NCBI GenBank assembly: GCA_964019135.1
Contig: OZ025257.1
Coordinates: 29,247,260-29,311,259 of the forward strand
Source of the DNA: Arenicola marina
Lineage: Eukaryota; Annelida; Polychaeta; Arenicolidae
Reading direction: 5' to 3'
Length of the DNA stretch: 64,000 bases
The notes under the pieces were generated by a model that worked only from the letters and a program-made list of their open reading frames with translations, did not search any database and was not told where the DNA came from. The position numbers and the translations under genes were made by a program. This document shows, piece by piece, positions 37,381 through 48,182 of this stretch (position 1 is its first letter; each line of letters opens with the position of its first letter).

Positions 37381-37890
37381 CCCGGGGACACACGCCGCCA
37401 GCCGCAAGAAGAGTCCCCGGGGACACACGCCGCCAGCCAGAAGAAGAGTCCCCGGGGACACACGCCGCCAGCCAGAAGAAGAGTCCCCGGGGACACACGC
37501 CGCCAGCCGGAAGAAGAGTCCCCGGGGACACACACCGTCAGCCAGAAGAAGAGTCCCCGGGGACACACGCCGCCAGCCGGAAGAACAGTCCCCAGAGACA
37601 CACGCCGCCAGCCGTAAGAAGAGTCCCCGGAGACACACGCCGTCAGCCAGAAGAAGAGTCCCCGGGGACACACGCCGCCAGCCAGAAGAAGAGTTCCCGG
37701 GGACACACACCGCCAGCCGGAAGAACAGTCCCCGGGGACACACGCCGCCAGCCGGAAGAGGAGTCCCCGGGGACACACGCCGCCAGCCGGAAGAAGAGTC
37801 CCCGGGGACACACGCCGCCAGCCGCAAGAAGAGTCCCCGGGGACACACGCCGCCAGCCGGAAGAAGAGTCCCCGGGGACACACGCCGATC

Positions 37891-38540
37891 GAAAAATGTT
37901 CCACTTACATTCGAAATATTCGTTTCCTTTTCCAATTTACAATATATAAGCACCTGTGAAATATCTCTCCCGATAACTGCAAAACCTGAGACACCCAAAA
38001 ACGATATTAAGGAAATTTCTCGGGCTATGACAAGCAAAACTGCATTTGCTGCGTTGTCCCTAAAACGGATCCCTCAAACATATCTCTATAATTCTGATGA
38101 CGTAACGCTCATCGAGTTTTGTTTACGGGATACGTTTAATCAAAATTGTAGTGCCATAAATCCCTAGTGGGTGCCTTAACGTCTCTCCCCCGATTACCCC
38201 CCTTTCTCGAAGACAAGCTGACAAAGACACAGACAGAACCGTCCGCAGTAGAGAGATCGCCTGGTACGCTGCTGGGGATCGCTGCACAGTGTCCGGTATT
38301 GCTGAACTGTTCGTCTGCGGTATAAACATCACACAATGCCGCATTAGTTCTCTGGGCACGGTCAATATCTTATCAAATGGTGCTTTTTGTTTATTAAACG
38401 TTTGGAGATTGATGGCTACCGGGGAAGCATGATTGATTCTTAGCTCAAGCAGAGATATCTAGCGAAGACTTTGATGTGGACAAATCGACAGAAACGTGCA
38501 ACGGTAACTTGGAGGAACAACTTACGGAGTGCGATTGTGA
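37891..38540. other. Single-copy spacer with exon-like right end
   Basis: Unique sequence between the 35-bp and 20-bp arrays. Most of it shows no gene. The last 100 bases (38,444-38,540) read in one plus frame as an acidic, cysteine-containing, coding-like peptide (SSEDFDVDKSTETCNGNLEE) that continues into the 20-bp array. TTAG at 38,440-38,443 could be a weak 3' splice acceptor. No ATG lies in this frame before the array, so an upstream exon would be needed. Confidence 0.4.
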
Positions 38541-39260
38541 CATACCGTCATCATTCACTCCATACCGTCATCATTCACTCCATGCCGTCATCATTCACTC
38601 CATGCCGTCATCATTCACTCCACACTGCCATCATTTACTCCCTGACGTCATCACTCACTCCACACCGCCATCATTCACTCCATACCGCCATCATTCACTC
38701 CATACCGCCATCATTCACTCCATACCGTCATCATTCACTCCATGCCGTCATCATTCACTCCATACCGTCATCATTCACTCCATACCGTCATCATTCACTC
38801 CATACCGCCATCATTCACTCCATGCCGCCATCATTCACTCCATACCGTCATCAGTCACTCCATACCGTCATCATTCACTCCATACCGTCATCATTCACTC
38901 CATACCGTCATCATTCACTCCATACCGTCATCATTCACTCCATGCCGTCATCATTCACTCCATGCCGTCATCATTCACTCCACACCGCCATCATGTACTC
39001 CCTGACGTCATTACTAACTCCACACCGCCATCATTCACTCCATACCGCCATCATTCACTCCATACCGTCATCATTCACTCACTACAGTCATCATTCACTC
39101 CATACCGCCATCATTCACTCCATGCCGTCATCATTCACTCCATACCGTCATCATTTACTCCATACCGTCATCATTCACTCCATACCGTCATCATTCACTC
39201 CATACCGCCATCATTCACTCCATACCGTCATCATTCACTCCATGCCGTCATCATTCACTC
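38541..39260. repeat. 360-bp higher-order repeat (two copies)
   Basis: The first 18 units (38,541-38,900) recur in nearly the same variant order at 38,901-39,260. Both contain the unusual CACACxGCCATC unit followed by a CCTGACGTCATxAC unit at 38,621-38,660 and 38,981-39,020. Confidence 0.8.
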
Positions 39261-41296
39261 CATGCCGTCATCATTCACTCCATACAGTCATCATTCACTC
39301 CATACCGCCATCATTCACTCCATGCCGTCATCATTAACTCCATGCCGTCATCATTCATTCCATGGCGTCATCATTCCCTCCATGCCGTCATCATTCACTT
39401 CATACCGTCATCATTCACTCCATGCCGTCATCATTCACTCCATACCGTCATCATTCACTCCATGCCGTCATCATTCACTCCATACCGCCATCATTCACTC
39501 CATGCCGTCATCATTCACTCCATACCGTCATCATTCACTCCATGCCGTCATCATTCAATCCATACCGTCATCATTCACTCCATACCGTCATCATTCACTC
39601 CATACCGCCATCATTCACTCCATACCGTCATTATTCACTCCATACCGTCATCATTCACTCCATGCCGTCATCATTCACTCCATGCCGTCATCATTCACTC
39701 CATACCGCCATCATTCACTCCATACCGTCATCATTCACTCCATACCGTCATCATTCACTCCATGCCGTCACCATTCACTCCCTACCGTCATCATTTACTC
39801 CATACCGTCATCATTCACTCACTACAGTCATCATTCACTCCATGCCGTCATCATTCACTCCATACCGTCATCATTCACTCCATGCCGTCATCATTCACTC
39901 CATACTGCCATCATTCACTCCATACCGTCATCATTCACTCCATACCGTCATCATTCACTCCATACCGCCATCATTCACTCCATACCGTCATCATTCACTC
40001 CATACCGTCATCATTCACTCCATGCCATCATCATTCACTCCATACCGTCATCATTTACTCGATACCGTCATCATTCACTCACTACAGTCATCATTCACTC
40101 CATACCGTCATCATTCACTCATTACAGTCATCATTCACTCCATGCCGTCATCATTCACTCCATGCCGTCATCATTCACTCCATGCCGTCATCATTCACTC
40201 CATGCCGTCATCATTCACTCCATGCCGTCATCATTCACTCCATACCGCCATCATTCACTCCATGCCGTCATCATTCACTCCATGCCGTCATCATTCACTC
40301 CATACCGCCATCATTCACTCCATGCCGTCATCATTCATTCCATGTCGTCATCATTCACTCCATGTCGTCATCATTCACTCCATGCCGTCATCATTCACTC
40401 CATACCGCCATCATTCACTCCATGCCGTCATCATTCACTTCATACCGTCATCATTTACTCCATACCGTCATCATTCACTCCATACCGTCATCATTCACTC
40501 CATACCGCCATCATTCACTCCATACCGTCATCATTCACTCCATACCGTCATCATTCACTCACTACAGTCATCATTCACTCCATGCCGTCATCATTCACTC
40601 CATGCCGTCATCATTCACTCCATGCCGTCATCATTCACTCCATGCCGTCATCATTCACTCCATGCCGTCATCATTCACTCCATGCCGCCATCATTCACTC
40701 CATGCCGTCATCATTCACTCCATACCGCCATCATTCACTCCATACCGTCATCATTCACTCCATACCGTCATCATTCACTCCATGCCGTCATCATTCACTC
40801 CATGCCGTCATCATTCACTCCATACCGCCATCATTCACTCCATGCCGTCATCATTCACTCCATGCCGTCATCATTCACTCCATGCCGTCATCATTCACTC
40901 CATGCCGCCATCATTCACTCCATGCCGTCATCATTCACTCCATACCGTCATCATTCACTCCATACCGTCATCATTCACTCCATGCCGTCATCATTCACTC
41001 CATGCCGTCATCATTCACTCCATACCGCCATCATTCACTCCATGCCGTCATCATTCACTCCATGCCGTCATCATTCACTCCATGCCGTCATCATTCACTC
41101 CATGCCGTCATCATTCACTCCATGCCGTCATCATTCACTCCATGCCGTCATCATTCACTCCATACCGCCATCATTCACTCCATACCGTCATCATTCACTC
41201 CATACCGCCATCATTCACTCCATACCGCCATCATTCACTCTATACCGCCGTCATTCACTCCATGCCGTCATCATTCACTCCATGCCGTCATCATTC
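38541..41296. repeat. 20-bp tandem array (137 full units plus a 16-base partial unit)
   Basis: CATACCGTCATCATTCACTC repeats with an exact 20-bp step from 38,541 to 41,296: unit starts fall at 38,541 + 20n throughout, with no insertion or deletion. Two positions toggle in most units, base 4 (A or G) and base 8 (T or C), and rarer variants include ACTACAGTCATC and CCTGACGTCATC. The plus strand lacks stops and, with a 20-bp step, gives three long open frames of 20-residue repeats (IIHSIPSSFTPYRHHSLHTV). The minus strand is closed because the unit reads TGA there. No gene supported. Confidence 0.98.
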
Positions 41297-41779
41297 TAGT
41301 TTTTTTTGCAATGTAAGCTTGAACCGTCCCACCTGAACCCACTATGGAAACTCAGCATTGTCACTTACGGAATTGACGGCATAAAAAAAACGTGAAAAAA
41401 AATTTGCCAAAAGTATTGAGATTTTTAGTTTATATTATTTCCTGTTATGTACATTGTATTAATATTTAGATTCCGTAGCGATTTTTTTTCTCGAAAAGTC
41501 GAAAAACGGCCACATATAAGTTGCATTCGCTAGGTGGCTCTACGATCTCGTCCTGTTCTCAGGTTCCTCTCGGCCATAGGTTCCTCTCGGCCATAGGTTC
41601 CTCTCGGTTCCTCTCGGCCATAGGTTCCTCTCGGCCATAGGTTCCTAGTGATCCCACCCGCCGCTAATGACGTTCCTTCCCATAAGATAAGCGTGTCCAT
41701 GCAGGCAATAACATGTCAGTAACAATAACGCCATGTCGCGTGATCAATGGCGTGGAGCTGAGGGACACCCGCCCCCCAC
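41297..41779. other. Single-copy spacer up to the assembly gap
   Basis: AT-rich unique sequence with several A/T homopolymers, then a short minisatellite at 41,562-41,650 and CG-rich bases before the gap. No gene seen. Confidence 0.65.
41562..41650. repeat. 17-bp short minisatellite (about 5 units)
   Basis: ATAGGTTCCTCTCGGCC repeats about five times. One unit is shortened to GGTTCCTCTC and the last breaks off at GGTTCCTAGTG. Confidence 0.9.
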
Positions 41780-41979
41780 NNNNNNNNNNNNNNNNNNNNN
41801 NNNNNNNNNNNNNNNNNNNNNNNNNNNNNNNNNNNNNNNNNNNNNNNNNNNNNNNNNNNNNNNNNNNNNNNNNNNNNNNNNNNNNNNNNNNNNNNNNNNN
41901 NNNNNNNNNNNNNNNNNNNNNNNNNNNNNNNNNNNNNNNNNNNNNNNNNNNNNNNNNNNNNNNNNNNNNNNNNNNNNNN
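41780..41979. other. Assembly gap (200 N)
   Basis: Exactly 200 undetermined bases. The round number suggests a placeholder, so the true length is unknown. The 24-bp array starts at the first base after the gap, so the gap probably holds more of that array. Confidence 0.99.
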
Positions 41980-42492
41980 AGACTCACCCTGGTATAGATC
42001 CGGAGACTCACCCTGGTATAGATCCGGGGACTCACTCTGGTATAGATCCGAGACTCACCCTGGTATATATCCGGAGACTCACCCTGGCATAGATACCGAG
42101 ACGCACCCTGGTATAGATCCGGAGACTCACCCTGGTATAGACCCGAGATTCACCCTGGTATAGATCCGAGACTCACCCTGGTATAGATACGGAGATTCAC
42201 CCTGGTATAGATACCGAGACGCACCCTGGTATAGATCCGGAGACTCACCCTAGTATAGATCCGAGACTCACCCTGGTATAGATCCGGAGACTCACCCTGG
42301 TATAGATCCGGAGACTCACCCTGGTATAGATCCGGAAACGCACCCTGGTATAGATCCGGAGACACCCTTGTATAGATCCGGAGACTCACCCTGGTATAGA
42401 TCCGGAGACTCACCCTGGTATAGATCCGGAGACTCACCCTGGTATAGATCCGGAGACTCATCCTGGTATGCATCGAGACTCACCCTGGTACC
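41980..42492. repeat. 24-bp tandem array (about 21 units), truncated by the gap
   Basis: GATCCGGAGACTCACCCTGG followed by TATA repeats every 24 bp, with 22-23-bp units where GATCCGAG or GATACCGAG replaces GATCCGGAG. TAG in each unit closes the plus strand. The minus strand gives short open runs of YTRVSLRI repeats. The left end is lost in the N gap. Confidence 0.95.
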
Positions 42493-42757
42493 CTTGATAT
42501 TGCCCCGATGGTTTTATGTCCTGGTCCTGTTGAGCCCCGGATGTGCATTGGGATGTGCAGTGTTCCTCTCATGTACCGCCTGTCATGTTATAATGTACGG
42601 GGTGAGATAACATGTACTAGCTTGACGGTGATGGCTGACTGCCATCGTTGTCGCCAGATGGAGTGTGTGCGGACAGAGGGGCGGGAGCAATGACGACCAA
42701 ACCCCCGCGTTTCCTTTCACATACAATTATATACATTGAGCATTCCATGCAGTGAAT
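42493..42757. other. Short single-copy spacer
   Basis: About 265 bases of unique sequence between the 24-bp and 38-bp arrays. Small frames only, no motif recognised. Confidence 0.7.
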
Positions 42758-45700
42758 CTGCCGGCAGAGGGCGGGCCGCTTACGCTATAGTCCCTCTGCC
42801 GGCAGAGGGCGGGCCGCTTACGCTATAGTCCCTCTGCCGGCAGAGGGCGGGCCGCTCACGCTATAGTCCCTCTGCCGGCAGAGGGCGGGCCGCTTACGCT
42901 ATAGTCCCTCTGCCGGCAGAGGGCGGGCCGCTTACGCTATAGTCCCTCTGCCGGCAGAGGGCGGGCCGCTTACGCTATGGTCCCTCTGCCGGCAGAGGGC
43001 GGGCCGCTTACGCTATAGTCCCTCTGCCGGCAGAGGGCGGGCCGCTTACGCTATGGTCCCTCTGCCGGCAGAGGGCGGGCCGCTTACGCTATGGTCCCTC
43101 TGCCGGCAGAGGGCGGGCCGCTTACGCTATGGTCCCTCTGCCGGCAGAGGGCGGCCGCTTACGCTATAGTCCCTCTGCCGGCAGAGGGCGGCCGCTTACG
43201 CTATAGTCCCTCTGCCGGCAGAGGGCGGGCCGCTTACGCTATAGTCCCTCTGCCGGCAGAGGGCGGGCCGCTTACGCTATAGTCCCTCTGCCGGCAGAGG
43301 GCGGGCCGCTCACGCTATAGTCCCTCTGCCGGCAGAGGGCAGGCCGCTTACGCTATAGTCCCTCTGCCGGCAGAGGGCGGGCCGCTTACGCTATAGTCCC
43401 TCTGCCGGCAGAGGGCGGGCCGCTTACGCTATGGTCCCTCTGCCGGCAGAGGGCAGGCCGCTTACGCTATAGTCCCTCTGCCGGCAGAGGGCGGGCCGCT
43501 TACGCTATAGTCCCTCTGCCGGCAGAGGGCGGGCCGCTTACGCTATAGTCCCTCTGCCGGCAGAGGGCAGGCCGCTTACGCTATAGTCCCTCTGCCGGCA
43601 GAGGGCGGGCCGCTTACGCTATAGTCCCTCTGCCGGCAGAGGGCGGGCCGCTTACGCTATAGTCCCTCTGCCGGCAGAGGGCAGGCCGCTTACGCTATAG
43701 TCCCTCTGCCGGCAGAGGGCGGGCCGCTTACGCTATAGTCCCTCTGCCGGCAGAGGGCGGGCCGCTTACGCTATAGTCCCTCTGCCGGCAGAGGGCGTGC
43801 CGCTTACGCTATAGTCCCTCTGCCGGCAGAGGGCGGGCCGCTTACGCTATAGTCCCTCTGCCGGCAGAGGGCGGGCCGCTCACGCTATAGTCCCTCTGCC
43901 GGCAGAGGGCGGGGCGCTTACGCTATGGTCCCTCTGCCGGCAGAGGGCGGGCCGCTTACGCTATGGTCCCTCTGCCGGCAGAGGGCGGGCCGCTTACGCT
44001 ATAGTCCCTCTGCCGGCAGAGGGCGGGCCGCTTACGCTATAGTCCCTCTGCCGGCAGAGGGCGGGCCGCTTACGCTATGGTCTCTCTGCCGGCAGAGGGC
44101 GGCCGCTTACGCTATAGTCCCTCTGCCGGCAGAGGGCGGGCCGCTTACGCTATGGTCCCTCTGCCGGCAGAGGGCGGGCCGCTTACGCTATAGTCCCTCT
44201 GCCGGCAGAGGGCGGGCCGCTTACGCTATAGTCCCTCTGCCGGCAGAGGGCGGGCCGCTTACGCTATAGTCCCTCTACCGGCAGAGGGCGTGCCGCTTAC
44301 GCTATAGTCCTTCTGCCGGCAGAGGGCGTGCCGCTTACGCTATAGTCCCTCTGCCGGCAGAGGGCGGGCCGCTTACGCTATGGTCCCTCTGCCGGCAGAG
44401 GGCGGGCCGCTTACGCTATGGTCCCTCTGCCGGCAGAGGGCGGCCGCTTACGCTATAGTCCCTCTGCCGGCAGAGGGCGGCCGCTTACGCTATAGTCCCT
44501 CTGCCGGCAGAGGGCGGGCCGCTTACGCTATAGTCCCTCTGCCGGCAGAGGGCGGGCCGCTTACGCTATAGTCCCTCTGCCGGCAGAGGGCAGGCCGCTT
44601 ACGCTATAGTCCCTCTGCCGGCAGAGGGCGGGCCGCTTACGCTATAGTCCCTCTGCCGGCAGAGGGCGGGCCGCTTACGCTATAGTCCCTCTGCCGGCAG
44701 AGGGCAGGCCGCTTACGCTATAGTCCCTCTGCCGGCAGAGGGCGGGCCGCTTACGCTATAGTCCCTCTGCCGGCAGAGGGCGGGCCGCTTACGCTATAGT
44801 CCCTCTGCCGGCAGAGGGCGTGCCGCTTACGCTATAGTCCCTCTGCCGGCAGAGGGCGGGCCGCTTACGCTATAGTCCCTCTGCCGGCAGAGGGCGGGCC
44901 GCTCACGCTATAGTCCCTCTGCCGGCAGAGGGCGGGCCGCTTACGCTATGGTCCCTCTGCCGGCAGAGGGCGGGCCGCTTACGCTATGGTCCCTCTGCCG
45001 GCAGAGGGCGGGCCGCTTACGCTATAGTCCCTCTGCCGGCAGAGGGCGGGCCGCTTACGCTATAGTCCCTCTGCCGGCAGAGGGCGGGCCGCTTACGCTA
45101 TGGTCTCTCTGCCGGCAGAGGGCGGCCGCTTACGCTATAGTCCCTCTGCCGGCAGAGGGCGGGCCGCTTACGCTATGGTCCCTCTGCCGGCAGAGGGCGG
45201 GCCGCTTACGCTATAGTCCCTCTGCCGGCAGAGGGCGGGCCGCTTACGCTATAGTCCCTCTGCCGGCAGAGGGCGGGCCGCTTACGCTATGGTCTCTCTG
45301 CCGGCAGAGGGCGGCCGCTTACGCTATAGTCCCTCTGCCGGCAGAGGGCGGGCCGCTTACGCTATAGTCCCTCTGCCGGCAGAGGGCGGGCCGCTTACGC
45401 TATAGTCCCTCTGCCGGCAGAGGGCGGGCCGCTTACGCTATAGTCTCTCTGCCGGCAGAGGGCGGCCGCTTACGCTATAGTCCCTCTGCCGGCAGAGGGC
45501 GGGCCGCTTACGCTATGGTCCCTCTGCCGGCAGAGGGCGGGCCGCTTACGCTATAGTCCCTCTGCCGGCAGAGGGCGGGCCGCTTACGCTATAGTCCCTC
45601 TGCCGGCAGAGGGCGGGCCGCTTACGCTATAGTCTCTCTGCCGGCAGAGGGCGGGCCGCTTACGCTATGGTCTCTCTGCCGGCAGAGGGCGGGCCGCTTA

Positions 45701-48182
45701 CGCTATAGTCTCTCTGCCGGCAGAGGGCGGGCCGCTTACGCTATAGTCCCTCTGCCGGCAGAGGGCGGGCCGCTTACGCTATAGTCCCTCTGCCGGCAGA
45801 GGGCGGGCCGCTTACGCTATAGTCCCTCTGCCGGCAGAGGGCGGGCCGCTTACGCTATAGTCTCTCTGCCGGCAGAGGGCGGCCGCTTACGCTATAGTCC
45901 CTCTGCCGGCAGAGGGCGGGCCGCTTACGCTATGGTCCCTCTGCCGGCAGAGGGCGGGCCGCTTACGCTATAGTCCCTCTGCCGGCAGAGGGCGGGCCGC
46001 TTACGCTATAGTCCCTCTGCCGGCAGAGGGCGGGCCGCTTACGCTATAGTCTCTCTGCCGGCAGAGGGCGGGCCGCTTACGCTATGGTCTCTCTGCCGGC
46101 AGAGGGCGGGCCGCTTACGCTATAGTCTCTCTGCCGGCAGAGGGCGGGCCGCTTACGCTATAGTCCCTCTGCCGGCAGAGGGCGGGCCGCTTACGCTATA
46201 GTCCCTCTGCCGGCAGAGGGCGGGCCGCTTACGCTATAGTCTCTCTGCCGGCAGAGGGCGGGCCGCTTACGCTATGGTCTCTCTGCCGGCAGAGGGCGGG
46301 CCGCTTACGCTATAGTCTCTCTGCCGGCAGAGGGCGGGCCGCTTACGCTATAGTCCCTCTGCCGGCAGAGGGCGGGCCGCTTACGCTATAGTCCCTCTGC
46401 CGGCAGAGGGCGGGCCGCTTACGCTATAGTCCCTCTGCCGGCAGAGGGCGGGCCGCTTACGCTATAGTCCCTCTGCCGGCAGAGGGCGGGCCGCTTACGC
46501 TATGGTCCCTCTGCCGGCAGAGGGCGGGCCGCTTACGCTATGGTCCCTCTGCCGGCAGAGGGCGGGCCGCTTACGCTATAGTCCCTCTGCCGGCAGAGGG
46601 CGGGCCGCTTACGCTATAGTCCCTCTGCCGGCAGAGGGCTGGCCGCTTACGCTATAGTCCCTCTGCCGGCAGAGGGCGGGCCGCTTACGCTATGGTCTCT
46701 CTGCCGGCAGAGGGCGGGCCGCTTACGCTATAGTCTCTCTGCCGGCAGAGGGCGGCCGCTTACGCTATAGTCCCTCTGCCGGCAGAGGGCGGGCCGCTTA
46801 CGCTATAGTCCCTCTGCCGGCAGAGGGCGGGCCGCTTACGATATAGTCCCTCTGCCGGCAGAGGGCGGGCCGCTTACGCTATAGTCCCTCTGCCGGCAGA
46901 GGGCGGGCCGCTTACGCTATAGTCCCTCTGCCGGCAGAGGGCGGGCCGCTTACGCTATAGTCCCTCTGCCGGCAGAGGGCGGGCCGCTTACGCTATAGTC
47001 CCTCTGCCGGCAGAGGGCGGGCCGCTTACGCTATAGTCTCTCTGCCGGCAGAGGGCGGCCGCTTACGCTATAGTCCCTCTGCCGGCAGAGGGCGGGCCGC
47101 TTACGCTATAGTCCCTCTGCCGGCAGAGGGCGGGCCGCTTACGCTATAGTCCCTCTGCCGGCAGAGGGCGGGCCGCTTACGCTATAGTCCCTCTGCCGGC
47201 AGAGGGCGGGCCGCTTACGCTATAGTCCCTCTGCCGGCAGAGGGCGGGCCGCTTACGCTATAGTCCCTCTGCCGGCAGAGGGCGGGCCGCTCACGCTATA
47301 GTCCCTCTGCCGGCAGAGGGCGGGCCGCTTACGCTATAGTCCCTCTGCCGGCAGAGGGCGGGCCGCTTACGCTATAGCCCCTCTGCCGGCAGAGGGCGGG
47401 CCGCTTACGCTATAGTCCCTCTGCCGGCAGAGGGCGGGCCGCTTACGCTATAGTCCCTCTGCCGGCAGAGGGCGGCCGCTTACGCTATAGTCCCTCTGCC
47501 GGCAGAGGGCGGGCCGCTTACGCTATAGTCCCTCTGCCGGCAGAGGGCGGGCCGCTTACGCTATAGTCCCTCTGCCGGCAGAGGGCGGGCCGCTTACGCT
47601 ATGGTCTCTCTGCCGGCAGAGGGCGGGCCGCTTACGCTATAGTCCCTCTGCCGGCAGAGGGCGGGCCGCTTACGCTATAGTCCCTCTGCCGGCAGAGGGC
47701 GGGCCGCTTACGCTATAGTCCCTCTGCCGGCAGAGGGCGGGCCGCTTACGCTATAGTCCCTCTGCCGGCAGAGGGCGGGCCGCTTACGCTATGGTCTCTC
47801 TGCCGGCAGAGGGCGGGCCGCTTACGCTATAGTCCCTCTGCCGGCAGAGGGCGGGCCGCTTACGCTATAGTCCCTCTGCCGGCAGAGGGCGGGCCGCTTA
47901 CGCTATAGTCCCTCTGCCGGCAGAGGGCGGCCGCTTACGCTATAGTCCCTCTGCCGGCAGAGGGCGGGCCGCTTACGCTATAGTCCCTCTGCCGGCAGAG
48001 GGCGGGCCGCTTACGCTATAGTCCCTCTGCCGGCAGAGGGCGGCCGCTTACGCTATAGTCCCTCTGCCGGCAGAGGGCGGGCCGCTTACGCTATAGTCCC
48101 TCTGCCGGCAGAGGGCGGGCCGCTTACGCTATAGTCCCTCTGCCGGCAGAGGGCGGGCCGCTTACGCTATGGTCCCTCTGCC
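42758..48182. repeat. 38-bp array with an 18-bp palindrome per unit (about 143 units)
   Basis: Each unit contains the perfect palindrome CCCTCTGCCGGCAGAGGG and a GCTTACGCTATAG segment. Unit length is 38 bp, with scattered 37-bp units where GGGCGGGCC loses a G and becomes GGGCGGCCGC, creating a NotI octamer. Other variants are ATGGTCC for ATAGTCC, TCTCTCTGCC (one palindrome mismatch), GGGCAGGCC and GGGCGTGCC. The TAG in most units closes frames, so only short frames occur where ATGG replaces ATAG. Blocks of variant order recur, for example the run at 43,925-44,269 again at 44,948-45,290. Confidence 0.98.
42761..48182 (+). promoter_or_regulatory. Array of CTCF-like motifs, about one per 38-bp unit
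   Basis: CCGGCAGAGGGCGG in each unit agrees with the widely used CTCF core CCASYAGRKGGCRS at 13 of 14 positions; the only mismatch is G for A at position 3. All copies lie on the plus strand. CTCF is conserved across bilaterian animals, so binding is conceivable, but the position-3 mismatch and probable CpG methylation may prevent it. The motif fit is seen directly; binding is inference. Confidence 0.35.

Larger units (their letters stand above)
15836..37890. repeat. 22-kb satellite array of a 35-bp unit (about 630 units)
   Basis: The unit carries AAGAAGAGTCCCCGGGGACA and a CGCCGCCAGCCGG segment. The 35-bp unit has no TAA, TAG or TGA on either strand in any register, and since 35 is not a multiple of three each reading frame cycles through all three registers every 105 bp. 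All six frames are therefore open for kilobases: the plus strand gives a 35-residue repeat with RRVPGDTRRQPEEES and the minus strand one with LLPAGGVCPRGLFF. The largest frames (2,976 codons on +, 2,097 on -) are products of this, not genes. Each unit has the perfect 10-bp palindrome TCCCCGGGGA and several CpG sites. Common variants are CCAGAAG, CCGCAAG, ACCAGCC, GTCAGCC, CCCGAGG, CCCGGAG and a 33-bp form with AAGAAGTCCCGGGGG. Confidence 0.98.

Noticed and set aside
38123..38365. 80-codon minus-strand frame in the spacer
   Set aside because: Short, no domain, no splice or start context beyond chance.
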